Source: a virus. Taken from it: a stretch of 53,549 bases of DNA. Where the stretch lies: positions 1 through 53,549 of IMG/VR virus record IMGVR_UViG_3300050821_003845; one strand, given 5' to 3'. Positions 1-8,189 of this stretch are shown here, piece after piece. The notes beneath the pieces were generated by a model. The model was not told the DNA's origin, made no database searches, and saw only the letters and a list, made by a program, of their open reading frames with translations. The position numbers were made by a program, and so were the translations under genes. How positions within the stretch are numbered: the stretch's first letter is position 1; each line of letters starts with the position of its first letter.

Positions 1-2
1 CT

Positions 3-773
3 GTGCCCTTCTCGATTGCGCAGATGCTCGGCTATTCGCCCGTGTACGTGGCGATGCCCACTTTGCCTCTTGCGGTGGGGCTATTCGTCAACAAGGCGCA
101 TCTTGCCGAGGTGGGTGTGCTGGCACTGATCGGGGTGCTTGGCACTATTGTGGCACGGCGCGCGTGGTGGTGGGCACTCATTCCGGGGCCGCTGCTCGCC
201 ACGATCCTGCCCGAGAGCCGCGAGACGATCCTGGTGCTCGGTATTGTCGCGGCGGCATGGGCTTGGCACATCGCGCCGCGAGCGCGCGTATTGTGGGTGC
301 CCGGATGCGCGGTGGCAACGGCGGCGATCCTTTGCGTTGCGTTCATGCAGCCAGGCGGGACAGGAACCGTCTTTGATCGCTTTGAATACTGGCGGATCAC
401 AGCCTCACATTTGACGTGGTTCGGTTATGGATTTGGGACGTTCGCTGCGCTGATCCCCGAATTGGAGTCTGTTCACAATGAGCCGTTGCAGTTCGTCTTT
501 GAGTTGGGAGTGGGGGCAGTTCTCTTGGCCCCTCTCGTGGTCTATGCATTATGGGCGCGTGCCGGCGTTGAGAGGCTGCTACTCGTCGCCATCATTGCTC
601 AAGGACTCGTTTGGTATCCGCTTCACGTCCCGACTACGGCATTTCTATTTGCGGTATTGGCGGGTTTTCTTGTTGGCGTTCACAATCGGAATCGTCGGCT
701 CGAATCTGGTCGCGGAGCGGGTCGTCTACACGACGCTACATACGGATGGCCTGTCGTTCCAACAGCGCTTTAA
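3..773 (+). CDS. O-antigen ligase/polymerase-like polytopic membrane protein (5' cut by window edge)
   Basis: Several hydrophobic membrane segments are followed by a loop reading HNEPLQFVFELGVGA. This matches the H-N-x-x-L-Q-x-x-x-E-x-G signature in the large periplasmic loop of the WaaL/Wzy family, which joins or polymerises O-antigen at the inner membrane. Only the C-terminal half is present. The GTG at position 3 is merely the first available codon, so the gene probably starts outside the window. It ends in a last membrane segment and a basic tail that overlap the next small ORF. Such a gene is not part of virion assembly and looks like a cargo gene that could alter host lipopolysaccharide. 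Family assignment is fairly sure; ligase versus polymerase cannot be decided. Confidence 0.7.
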   Translation: MPFSIAQMLGYSPVYVAMPTLPLAVGLFVNKAHLAEVGVLALIGVLGTIVARRAWWWALIPGPLLATILPESRETILVLGIVAAAWAWHIAPRARVLWVPGCAVATAAILCVAFMQPGGTGTVFDRFEYWRITASHLTWFGYGFGTFAALIPELESVHNEPLQFVFELGVGAVLLAPLVVYALWARAGVERLLLVAIIAQGLVWYPLHVPTTAFLFAVLAGFLVGVHNRNRRLESGRGAGRLHDATYGWPVVPTAL

Positions 774-882
774 CGGACTGATGTTTGCAGCAAAAATATA
801 TCCGTTTGATAGGAACATCAGGTGGTCAGCTTTTTCATTCGCCTTTGCCTATGAGCGCGAGCGCTACAAGGCGACCCAATAA
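670..882 (+). CDS. Small membrane ORF overlapping the O-antigen-like gene
   Basis: This reading frame starts about 100 bases inside the preceding gene. It gives one membrane segment followed by a soluble tail rich in aromatic and charged residues (FAAKIYPFDRNIRWSAF) that resembles the short helical tail found after the last membrane segment of WaaL-type proteins. No ATG is available before residue 38. TTG at 670 or 673 lies a few bases after GGCGGG and is the best start seen. It may be a separate overlapping gene, or the C-terminus of the upstream protein reached by a frameshift. Confidence 0.4.
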   Translation: MLAFTIGIVGSNLVAERVVYTTLHTDGLSFQQRFNGLMFAAKIYPFDRNIRWSAFSFAFAYERERYKATQ

Positions 883-896
883 TTCATTGACGGCTG

Positions 897-1751
897 ATGC
901 GATCTGGTATCCTCGTCGCTCCGATTCGTTTGAGGATGCGGATGCGGTCATTTTTTAATCGGCTGTGCTCACTCCAAACAGTCTTGGCGCTGTATCTGAT
1001 GCTCACGCCCGCAGCGGCATGGGCGCAGGCATGGCCGCAGAACTTTCCATCGCAGCCTCAGCTCAGTCTGTCATTCACACAGGTAGCGCAGACTCAGCTC
1101 GCGGTCACCACGACCACGGGCAATGTGGCGTTTCCGTCGAGTGCCGGGATCAACAGCAATTACGCCTACATCTGCAACACGGGCACAGCGACAGCCTGGG
1201 TGAACTATGGCGCGACGAGTGCTGTGACGGCAGTCGCCAATTCGGGCCAGGCTGTTGCGCCAAATCAGTGCAACTATCCGCAGGGCTTTCCATTCCCGGC
1301 TTTTGTCGCGGCGATCACGGCCGCAGGCACGGCCAATCTGGTCATCATTGTTGGACTGGTCACGCAGCCGCAGCTTGGCAACTATGACGTTGGCCCGCTG
1401 ATCACCGCTGCTGCGCAGGCCACAGGTACGGTCAATAGCCAAGATCAGGTCAACTTCACTTCTGCGGGGGTTAACTGTTTTCTGAACGTCACAGCGACAA
1501 GCGGGTCTCCTTCCTACAATTTTGCGATCCAAGGAAAGGATACAACGTCCGGCGTTTACTACGACGTGGTTCGGTCCAGCGCGAATGCCACGTCCGGCAA
1601 CATCACCACGACAACCTTTCCCGGTCAGCCGATCAGCATCGCGGCCAATCTGGCGCGCGAGAGCTTCCCGCTCCCGCGCGTGTGGCGCGTGCAGTTAGTC
1701 GTAGGTGCAGGAACGGTGACGGGAACCGCTGGGTGCTCGGTGCTGCTGTGA
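897..1751 (+). CDS. Exported protein of unknown function, probable structural or surface protein
   Basis: The protein has an N-terminal signal peptide (a basic region, then LALYLMLTPAAAWAQ) and a Ser/Thr/Ala/Gly-rich mature part of about 240 residues with little charge, as in beta-rich phage surface proteins. It contains a few cysteines that could pair in the periplasm. ATG at 897 is the first start; ATG at 936 or 942 would place the signal peptide closer to the N-terminus and may be correct. The gene overlaps the next one by 4 bases (GTGA), so both are probably co-translated. No family recognised. Confidence 0.65.
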   Translation: MRSGILVAPIRLRMRMRSFFNRLCSLQTVLALYLMLTPAAAWAQAWPQNFPSQPQLSLSFTQVAQTQLAVTTTTGNVAFPSSAGINSNYAYICNTGTATAWVNYGATSAVTAVANSGQAVAPNQCNYPQGFPFPAFVAAITAAGTANLVIIVGLVTQPQLGNYDVGPLITAAAQATGTVNSQDQVNFTSAGVNCFLNVTATSGSPSYNFAIQGKDTTSGVYYDVVRSSANATSGNITTTTFPGQPISIAANLARESFPLPRVWRVQLVVGAGTVTGTAGCSVLL

Positions 1752-3154
1752 GAGGCGCTATTCAGGATCGGGATTCGACAGGGGTCTACACGGCGTTCGA
1801 GATCGGCGACAACATGGCCGAGACGCCGGAAGGATTTCTGCTTTGCAAGAACGTGCCCATCGCGCGCACGGGAAAGATGATCTATGGGCCTGGCGAGACG
1901 CCAGTGAGCACGGGCGACGCCGGCTACGTGGTCATCGATCGGGACGCTGAAGACCTGTTCGATGAAGAGACGATCGCCAGCTATTGGGGCAAGCCGGTCT
2001 GCGATGATCACCCGACAGAGGACGTGACGCCGGACAACTGGCGTCTTCTCTCACGCGGAGTCACGCTCAATCCGCGCCGTGGCACGGGGTCTCAGGCAGA
2101 CCTCCTATTAGCTGATCTGCTCATAACGGATCGTGCTACGATCCGGGTGATTCGTGACAAGGAAAAGCGCGAAGTCTCACCGGGCTACGATGCGGACTAC
2201 AAAGAAATTTCACCGGGTCACGGACGGCAGCGAAGGATCAGAGCAAACCATGTCGCTCTTGTTGATCGCGGCCGATGCGGCACTCGCTGCTCCATTGCTG
2301 ATAAGGTCGGCCCTCGCGGGTCGCGGATCGAAACCATAGCCGACAGGAAGACGGAGACACCAATGGTGCGGACGACTGACAAGGCAACCGGATGGAAAGC
2401 CGTTCGGGACCGTATTCTGGGTGCTTGGGACGGCAAGGACAAAACCGCGCTGGACGCCGCGCTGAAGGACGCCAAGAAACTCGTCAAGGACGAGCACGAG
2501 GAAGAGGGTGAGGGCGAGCACCAGCACATCCACATCCACACCGGCGAGGCCAAGGATGCTGACCCGATGGAGGAGATCAAGTCCACGATGGACTCGCTCG
2601 CGACCGACGTGAAGAAGATCGCCGACCGTCTTGAAAAGGTCGAAGACAAGATCAAGGGCAAGGACGGGGAAGGGTCGCTTGAGATCACGATCCCCGAGGG
2701 AGCCGAGCATGGCGCTGGAACGGATCGCCGGGGCGCGAAGGACTCTGCCGCGTTCGAGGAGCCGTTTGGCGAGACGATCTCACTCGCCGAGATCCTTGTC
2801 CCAGGAATCCGCGTGCCGACGTTTGACCGGGCGAGCGATCCCAAGAAGACGCTGGACGCCATGTGCAAACTACGGCGCGATGCGCTGGAACTCGGTTACG
2901 CGGACAAAGACACGCGTCCGGTGATTGATCAGGTCATCGGCGGCAAGGCGCTCGATCTCAAGAGCATGACGTGCGACGCGGTGAAGCCGATCTTCCTGGC
3001 TGCGGCCAACGTCAAGCGCGCTCTCAACAGCGCGAAGTCGACGGACATGACCGGGCACACCAAGCACGGCCAGCCCTCGTTGCCGCATACGATCTCGGAC
3101 ATGAACCGCGCGGCGGACGAGTATTGGAGCAAGCAGCCACGGGTTGGCAGCTAA
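1748..3154 (+). CDS. DUF2213-type prohead protease fused to scaffold
   Basis: The N-terminal 180 residues read like the DUF2213 family (TPEGFLLCKNVPIARTG, later EVSPGYDADYK and NHVALVDRGRCG), the prohead protease seen in many Mu-like and myoviral heads. The middle is acidic and histidine-rich, and a coiled coil follows at about residues 272-305 (EIKSTMDSLATDVKKIADRL). The last 100 residues form a conserved helical tail. The layout fits a maturation protease carrying its own scaffold domain, which would be removed as the capsid matures. GTG at 1748 is chosen because it overlaps the upstream stop and the DUF2213 similarity starts just after it. The upstream part of the same frame is antisense-like in composition and left out. 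Confidence 0.85.
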   Translation: MRGAIQDRDSTGVYTAFEIGDNMAETPEGFLLCKNVPIARTGKMIYGPGETPVSTGDAGYVVIDRDAEDLFDEETIASYWGKPVCDDHPTEDVTPDNWRLLSRGVTLNPRRGTGSQADLLLADLLITDRATIRVIRDKEKREVSPGYDADYKEISPGHGRQRRIRANHVALVDRGRCGTRCSIADKVGPRGSRIETIADRKTETPMVRTTDKATGWKAVRDRILGAWDGKDKTALDAALKDAKKLVKDEHEEEGEGEHQHIHIHTGEAKDADPMEEIKSTMDSLATDVKKIADRLEKVEDKIKGKDGEGSLEITIPEGAEHGAGTDRRGAKDSAAFEEPFGETISLAEILVPGIRVPTFDRASDPKKTLDAMCKLRRDALELGYADKDTRPVIDQVIGGKALDLKSMTCDAVKPIFLAAANVKRALNSAKSTDMTGHTKHGQPSLPHTISDMNRAADEYWSKQPRVGS

Positions 3155-3190
3155 GCGCAACGGCAAACCTAGAAGAGCGGAGCGGTCAAT

Positions 3191-3799
3191 ATGAACTTCC
3201 ATCGGGTTATCGGCGCTCTTGCGATGCCGTCGATTCTTCGGCCTCGCGAGCGGTTCGTGGGCCGGCAGCGCACGCGGGATGTGGCGTTCCAGTTCCGCAT
3301 GGCGACAGGGTTCGCGGGTGAAATCGCTCGGCACGGCCCCTTCAGCGTCGTCTCGCGCATGGCTGACCCGACCAACCCGCCGCTCAACTACGGCGTTCCG
3401 GTCATCCTGATGACCAGCGGCGCGGTGCGGCAGTTCATCTCGTCTGACACGGGTGTCACGGACCCCTTCGGGATCATCGTGCGGCCCTATCCGATGAGCC
3501 CGCAGACCGCGACCGGCTATGGCGCAGCGGGCATCGGTGCCACCACGCCACCGACCAACTTCCCGGTCGACATCCTCGTGTCCGGCTTCGTGACCGTGGC
3601 GGTCAATGGCACGATTACCAATATCGGTGCACCGACAAGCGTGTTCGTGTGGTGCGCTGCTTCAACTGGCGCGCACATTGCGGGCGGCTTCGAGGCGGCC
3701 TCATCCGGCGGCAACACCGCGACGCTCAATTGGGACAAGACGTTCTGGAACTCGCCGGCAGGACCGGACGGGATCGCGGAACTCGGGTTCAACGTGTAA
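3191..3799 (+). CDS. Capsid cement/decoration protein
   Basis: A 202-residue protein between protease/scaffold and major capsid genes, the usual position of a head decoration (cement) protein. The body is beta-rich (VDILVSGFVTVAVNGT, ISSDTGVTDPFGI), in line with structural cement proteins of Gp24/DUF2190 type. Its N-terminus carries RPRERFVGRQRTRD, almost the same as a segment near the N-terminus of the major capsid protein next door, which suggests a shared docking or processing signal. Sequence similarity to a named family is weak; the assignment rests mainly on position and fold character. Confidence 0.65.
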   Translation: MNFHRVIGALAMPSILRPRERFVGRQRTRDVAFQFRMATGFAGEIARHGPFSVVSRMADPTNPPLNYGVPVILMTSGAVRQFISSDTGVTDPFGIIVRPYPMSPQTATGYGAAGIGATTPPTNFPVDILVSGFVTVAVNGTITNIGAPTSVFVWCAASTGAHIAGGFEAASSGGNTATLNWDKTFWNSPAGPDGIAELGFNV

Positions 3800-3825
3800 T
3801 CGGGACCGGACCTTTCAGGAGAAGA

Positions 3826-5073
3826 ATGATGCGACTAATGACAGACGATCTCGGTCCCGGCCTGGCTCCTCCGCGCCTGAAAGAGCGGTTCGTGGGCCGC
3901 ATGTCGACCCGCGATCACATGACGTTCGACCAGATCGTCCAGGCAGGACGCACGCGGGACAATCTGGGCGAGGCGCTTGGTCATCGGTTCGAGGCAGCGC
4001 CCTACCGGGTCGCCAATCCGAAAAGCAACTGGCAACCGCGCTGGGGTGTTCGGGATGGCGAATGGGTGTCGCAGCGGGTCTATGACTCGACGGGCGCGTT
4101 CATGCTGGGTGAGCTGGAACGGCTCGATCAGACGGCGCATTTGCCCCTGGCGGCCGTGTTCTGGTCGCGTGACATTCAGCTCCGAGAGGACGTCTCAAGC
4201 GCGGACGAGATCACGTCCTATACGGTGCAGACCTACGGCTCGCCGGGCGGCCTTGGCGTCAGCCAGTCGGTTGGCAACTCCAAGTCATGGTCCGGCAAGG
4301 ACGTGACGCAGATCCAGGGCATCTCGCTGGACATTGGCAAGATCGCCCACGTGCTGCGCATCTGGGATCTGGAGATCAAGTACACGATCCCAGAACTGGA
4401 AAGCGCGGTGAAGCTCGGTCGTCCGATCGATGCACAGAAGTACGATGGCCTTCTGCTCAAGCATCAGATGGACATCGACGAAATGGTGTACTACGGGGAC
4501 ACCGGGTTCACCGAATACGGCATGATCAATTCGGAGTACCGCAGCGGCGCGGATCAGGTCACCAACTACGCGAACGCTCCGAACGGTGCCGCCGGTTCGC
4601 CATTGTGGGCACAGAAGACGCCCAACGAGATCCTGGCTGACGTCAACACCATCCTCAATTCGACCTGGAAGGGCGCAGCCTGGGCGGTCATTCCGAATCG
4701 GCTGCTGCTGCCGCCGACGCAGTTCTCTTACATCTCGACGCAGCTCATCTCGATCGCCGGCTCGCAGTCGATCCTGACCTACGTCCGCAACAACAACATC
4801 TTCTCGTCCAGCGGGCGTGGGCAGATCGACATCTTCCCCTGCAAGTGGTGCATCGGAACAGGTCACGGCGGAACGGTCACCACGGAGAACGGCAACAACC
4901 GGATGATGGCGTACACGCGGGACATGAAGTACATCCGGTTCCCGATGACGCCGCTCCAGAAGACGCCGCTCCAGTACGATGGCATCTGGCAGAAGACCAC
5001 CTACTGGTGTCGGCTTGGCGTCGTGGAAATCGTGTACCCGGAGACGGCGGGGTATCTGGACCAGATCGGCTGA
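3826..5073 (+). CDS. Major capsid protein, DUF2184 type
   Basis: A 415-residue protein whose C-terminus (KYIRFPMTPLQKTPLQYDG, then VEIVYPETAGYLDQIG) is the hallmark of the DUF2184 major capsid family. It builds the icosahedral shell. AGGAG at 3817-3821 precedes two adjacent ATG codons at 3826 and 3829; the second has the better spacing and either could be used. The N-terminus carries KERFVGRMSTRD, shared with the cement protein. The long open frame upstream of 3826 overlaps the cement gene and is not coding. Confidence 0.92.
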   Translation: MMRLMTDDLGPGLAPPRLKERFVGRMSTRDHMTFDQIVQAGRTRDNLGEALGHRFEAAPYRVANPKSNWQPRWGVRDGEWVSQRVYDSTGAFMLGELERLDQTAHLPLAAVFWSRDIQLREDVSSADEITSYTVQTYGSPGGLGVSQSVGNSKSWSGKDVTQIQGISLDIGKIAHVLRIWDLEIKYTIPELESAVKLGRPIDAQKYDGLLLKHQMDIDEMVYYGDTGFTEYGMINSEYRSGADQVTNYANAPNGAAGSPLWAQKTPNEILADVNTILNSTWKGAAWAVIPNRLLLPPTQFSYISTQLISIAGSQSILTYVRNNNIFSSSGRGQIDIFPCKWCIGTGHGGTVTTENGNNRMMAYTRDMKYIRFPMTPLQKTPLQYDGIWQKTTYWCRLGVVEIVYPETAGYLDQIG

Positions 5074-5101
5074 TCTTGAAATCAGCTTATAGGAGGTTAC
5101 C

Positions 5102-5773
5102 GTGGTTGAGACCGCAGACACCGTTCGCATCTGGTCACCGAGCGCGTTCAACCTAACGCGCGACGACGGCATTCTGATCCCCATCCGCGTCGGCTGGAAT
5201 CTGGTTCCGGCCGAGTACGCGGATCACTCGTATCTCAAGGCGCACGGCGCGGTGCGCGAAGAGGACATGACGGACGCGCAGAGGATCAAGTTTGTGCGCG
5301 CTGAAGAGGATGCTGCGTTGGCGTCCGACCGAGCGGCGGTGGATGCCGAGATCGCCAACCGACGTTCCTTGGAGGACACGGAGTTGGCGCGGCAGTTGGA
5401 GGACGAGCAGCGCTTGAAGTCGGAGGCGCTTGCTGATGGCCGCGAGCCGACGACGGAATGGCTAACCGCGCGGCGTGCTGATGAGGACAAGCGTGCGACC
5501 GAGGCTCGCGCCAAGCTGGACGCCAAGGTCAAGGCGGACGCTGGGGTTACAGAGAGGCGCAAGGCTGAAGATGCCGCTACGGCTGAGCGCCGCAAGAGCG
5601 AAGACGAGGTGGTAAAAAGGCTCGATGCCAGGCGTCAACGCGATAAAGCGGCAGCGGACAAAACGGCGGCGGCGGATGCCGCTAGGGCTTCGGCAGCGAA
5701 GGCTAACGGCGACAAGGTTGAGGGCAAAGCGGGCAAGGCCGACAAGAAGTTTTCGGGGACACTCGAATCCTGA
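5102..5773 (+). CDS. Phage protein with N-terminal STY1053-like domain and long charged helix
   Basis: Residues 15-50 (FNLTRDDGILIPIRVGWNL, then ADHSYLKAHGA) match a small phage domain found beside capsid genes and known as STY1053-like. The remaining 170 residues are an unbroken alternation of Ala, Lys, Glu, Asp and Arg and should form a long charged helix or coiled coil, ending in an Ala/Lys-rich tail. GTG at 5102 follows a full AGGAGG at 5091-5096. A second copy of the domain without the long helix is encoded at 5834. Role unknown; position suggests a head accessory protein. Confidence 0.7.
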   Translation: MVETADTVRIWSPSAFNLTRDDGILIPIRVGWNLVPAEYADHSYLKAHGAVREEDMTDAQRIKFVRAEEDAALASDRAAVDAEIANRRSLEDTELARQLEDEQRLKSEALADGREPTTEWLTARRADEDKRATEARAKLDAKVKADAGVTERRKAEDAATAERRKSEDEVVKRLDARRQRDKAAADKTAAADAARASAAKANGDKVEGKAGKADKKFSGTLES

Positions 5774-5783
5774 TGTGCTAGTC

Positions 5784-5816
5784 AGGGGGGCAGAATAAGT
5801 TTACTGCGGCCCCCCT
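5784..5816 (+). terminator. G/C-run hairpin between two head accessory genes
   Basis: AGGGGGGC at 5784-5791 pairs exactly with GCCCCCCT at 5809-5816 across a 17-base loop. It lies just after the stop of one STY1053-like gene and just before the ribosome site of the other. There is no T-run after it, so it may be a partial terminator, an mRNA stabiliser or a processing site. Confidence 0.45.
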
Positions 5817-5833
5817 CATGTTAGGAGCGATCA

Positions 5834-6169
5834 ATGGCGAAAGAGCCCCACAAAGCAACTCAAGCAGAACTCGAAGAGGCGCGGGAGCACGCCGACAAGA
5901 AGGCGCTGGAGGAACTGCAAAGCGACAAGCAAAAGGCGATCCTGCAACAGAAGATCGCCAACTCGATGCTCGATGCGGGCTCGATCGCGCACGAGCCAGG
6001 GGACGACAAGGTGCTGTGCTCGGTGCCGAAGACGTTCAATTTCACCATGAACGATCATCGGCGCGTGATCGTGCCGGCGGGTATCTGCCCGATCCCGAAG
6101 GCGCTGGTGGAGCACAGCTATATGAAGAACCACGGCGTCAAGCCGCTTGAGACGGCCAAGGCAGGCTGA
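5834..6169 (+). CDS. STY1053-like small head-module protein
   Basis: A 111-residue protein with a charged helical N-terminal half followed by the same domain as the protein encoded at 5102: [16 protein letters not shown] and [12 protein letters not shown] align with FNLTRDDGILIPIRVG and DHSYLKAHGAVR. Two neighbouring genes sharing this domain point to a tandem duplication followed by divergence. Function unknown. Its stop overlaps the next start by one base (TGATG), so translation is probably coupled. Confidence 0.75.
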   Translation: MAKEPHKATQAELEEAREHADKKALEELQSDKQKAILQQKIANSMLDAGSIAHEPGDDKVLCSVPKTFNFTMNDHRRVIVPAGICPIPKALVEHSYMKNHGVKPLETAKAG

Positions 6170-6591
6170 TGCCGCTCAAGGAAGGCTCGTCATCCGAGAC
6201 GATCAGCGAGAACGTCAAAGCCGAGATGGAGCACGGCAAGCCTCAGAAGCAAGCCGTGGCGATCGCCATGAACCAAGCGGGCAAGAGCAACCGTGACAAC
6301 ATTCCAGGGTCGGCATATTGTGATGGCGTGACGTCGCCACCCTTCGGACCATCGGAGTCTCACGTGCACAAGGTTCCAGACAACATGCCCAATGCGGGCG
6401 CAGCTCCATCAGGTGCGAATGCGCCGCTGGGAGCTGATTGCGGCCCTCCTTCACGTGACATGGCGCGCGATGCCTCTGCGCCCGAGCGCGGGCCGGGAAA
6501 CTCTACGGCCCAGTCGGTGGCCGAGACACAGGCCCAAAACCGCAAGCTCTGGGAGAACACGGACCCTGCGTTCGTCACCGGGCAGAAGTGA
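6169..6591 (+). CDS. Small phage protein with DUF6496-like N-terminus
   Basis: The first 45 residues ([19 protein letters not shown], then [18 protein letters not shown]) match a short basic helical domain common in phages and annotated as DUF6496-like. The rest is Pro/Gly/Ala/Ser-rich and probably disordered. Position between head accessory and connector genes suggests a virion or assembly role, not otherwise known. Confidence 0.65.
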   Translation: MPLKEGSSSETISENVKAEMEHGKPQKQAVAIAMNQAGKSNRDNIPGSAYCDGVTSPPFGPSESHVHKVPDNMPNAGAAPSGANAPLGADCGPPSRDMARDASAPERGPGNSTAQSVAETQAQNRKLWENTDPAFVTGQK

Positions 6592-6597
6592 TGAGCG

Positions 6598-7137
6598 ATG
6601 GCCGTCGTCCAGAATGCGGTGACGTTCGGGAATGTGAACGAGGCGCAGTTTCGGGCTGACTTCCCCGAGTTCGCTAACCCTGTCACCTATCCGCCGACTA
6701 CGATCAACTGGCATCTGAACCTCGCCAGCCTCACGTTCACGTCCGTGTGGGATCAGACGGTTGGGGCTGGTGGACTGTCAGTGCAGGACTCGGCGGTAGA
6801 GCTGTTCATCGGACACTTCCTGACGCTTGAAAAGATGGCGATGGACCAAGCGCTCCGCGGCGGTCCGGTCGGGATTCAGAAGGGACCGATAAGCTCCAGC
6901 GGTGCTGGCCCAATCAATCAGAGCTACGCGGTGAGTGAGGTGGTTGAGCCCAACGCTGGCCATTGGAACTACACCACGTTCGGCATCCGGCTGAAGCGGC
7001 TGATCAGCTACTACGGAGCGGGACCATTTCAGGCGAATATCGGGGCGAGCCCGACGCCATTCTCCATCGCCGCGCTTGGGGCCTTTGCGGGGCCGTGGCC
7101 GTGGCCTATACCGGGTGGGTTCGGTTTCACGAGTTAG
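6598..7137 (+). CDS. DUF4054-type head-tail connector protein
   Basis: The opening FRADFPEFANPVTYPPTTIN and the helical middle (ELFIGHFLTLEKMAM) match the DUF4054 adaptor family, which binds below the portal and forms part of the neck. The C-terminal 40 residues are Pro/Gly/aromatic-rich and less conserved. At 179 residues it is somewhat longer than the roughly 130-150 I expect, because of this tail. It is followed by a strong ribosome site (AGGAGG) for the next gene. Confidence 0.75.
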   Translation: MAVVQNAVTFGNVNEAQFRADFPEFANPVTYPPTTINWHLNLASLTFTSVWDQTVGAGGLSVQDSAVELFIGHFLTLEKMAMDQALRGGPVGIQKGPISSSGAGPINQSYAVSEVVEPNAGHWNYTTFGIRLKRLISYYGAGPFQANIGASPTPFSIAALGAFAGPWPWPIPGGFGFTS

Positions 7138-7148
7138 GAGGCGTGGCG

Positions 7149-7301
7149 ATGGCCACCGAAGTGTCAATCGTACTAAAGGTCAGATGGTGGATTCATCCGT
7201 TTATTTGGCTCTGTAGAGCCATTCTTTTGTTAGGCATTTGTCCATCTCGTAGCTGGATAGAGCGCGTTATTTCGCGCGGCATTGTGCCGATTGTCAAATG
7301 A
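7149..7301 (+). CDS. Small membrane protein, unknown
   Basis: A 50-residue protein with AGGAGG seven bases before the ATG and a hydrophobic stretch (FIWLCRAILLLGICP) with basic flanks. It overlaps the next ORF by 4 bases. It sits among neck genes where no membrane protein is expected, so it is probably a cargo gene or an entry/exclusion factor; no family recognised. Confidence 0.5.
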   Translation: MATEVSIVLKVRWWIHPFIWLCRAILLLGICPSRSWIERVISRGIVPIVK

Positions 7302-7474
7302 CTCCGCGCAAAGCATGGTTCCGATACAAGCAGGCCCGTCAGCGCGACTTCATGATGCTCGCGGCGGTGACTCTGGTGCTCGCGGCGGCTTTGTTTGCTA
7401 ACCTGCTCTCGGGCTGGGCGGCGTGGCGTCACATCGGGCACATGGAACGCCACCTCGTCTTGCCGGTGGACTGA
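7298..7474 (+). CDS. Small single-pass membrane protein, unknown
   Basis: A 58-residue protein overlapping the previous stop (ATGA) and the next start (TGATG). A basic N-terminus (KAWFRYKQARQRD) precedes one membrane segment (MMLAAVTLVLAAALFANLL) and a short His/Arg-rich tail. Tight overlap on both sides supports translation. Function unknown. Confidence 0.5.
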   Translation: MTPRKAWFRYKQARQRDFMMLAAVTLVLAAALFANLLSGWAAWRHIGHMERHLVLPVD

Positions 7475-7698
7475 TGGCCATCGATCGAGCGCTTGATGTC
7501 CGCCTGCTCGGCAATCAGGTCGAAGAGCTGATCGAGTGCCTGGAGTACATCGAGTGCCAGGTGCCAGAAGAGTGCCGCGAGCGGGTGCGCAAGAACGTGC
7601 TACAGCTTGAGGGGGCGGTGGCGAGCGCGATCAAGCGGGATCAGGTGCTCAATGCGGCGCTACAGTTGCCGGCGGGGATGCGGTTCGGTGCGCGATGA
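7474..7698 (+). CDS. Small helical neck-module protein, unknown
   Basis: A 74-residue, mostly helical protein (LLGNQVEELIECLEYIECQ) with four cysteines in the middle. It starts inside the stop of the membrane peptide before it and overlaps the next gene by 4 bases. No family recognised. Confidence 0.5.
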   Translation: MAIDRALDVRLLGNQVEELIECLEYIECQVPEECRERVRKNVLQLEGAVASAIKRDQVLNAALQLPAGMRFGAR

Positions 7699-8189
7699 AG
7701 ACCGGGGTCACCAAGACCAAGAGCATGGCATCGGTGCTGGACAAGCGGATCCGCGAGCTGGCGGACAGCGAGGTGCTTGTGGGCGTGCCACGGGAGGGGT
7801 CGCAGCGGCAGGGGGCGATCAGCAACGCGGCGCTGGCCTACATACACGACAATGGTGCGCCTGAAGCGGGCATCCCACCGCGCCCGTTCATGAAGCCTGG
7901 GATCAAGGATGCGTCGGAGAAGATCAAGGCGCACATGAAGCAGGCTGGGCAGGCGGCCCTCCACGGGCGCGCTGAGGCTGTTGAGCGGGCATTCCATGCG
8001 GTTGGGCTCACGGCCGTGTCATCCATCCAGGCGGTGATCCGCGCCAGAATACCGCCGCTGCTTGCGGAATCGACGCTTGCGGCGCGGCGACGGCGCGGGC
8101 GGACCGGAGATGTGCCGCTGATCGACACTGGCGCGTTGATCGCAGCCCTAACCTATGTGATTCGGCGCAAGAGGCGCGAGGCACGCTGA
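7695..8189 (+). CDS. Neck / tail-completion protein, HK97 gp10-like
   Basis: The segment LVGVPREGSQRQGAISNAAL followed by AYIHDNGAPEAGIPPRPFM is a widespread signature of gp10-like neck or tail-completion proteins. Here it is followed by a helical region and a basic C-terminus. The protein is expected to sit between connector and tail. Overlaps with both neighbours (ATGA and TGATG) fit one translated block. Confidence 0.75.
   Translation: MKTGVTKTKSMASVLDKRIRELADSEVLVGVPREGSQRQGAISNAALAYIHDNGAPEAGIPPRPFMKPGIKDASEKIKAHMKQAGQAALHGRAEAVERAFHAVGLTAVSSIQAVIRARIPPLLAESTLAARRRRGRTGDVPLIDTGALIAALTYVIRRKRREAR

Noticed and set aside
4285-5184. 299-codon minus-strand frame opposite the capsid gene
   Set aside because: Shadow of strong codon bias in the capsid gene; composition (Arg/His/Val/Asp) is typical of antisense frames at high G+C.
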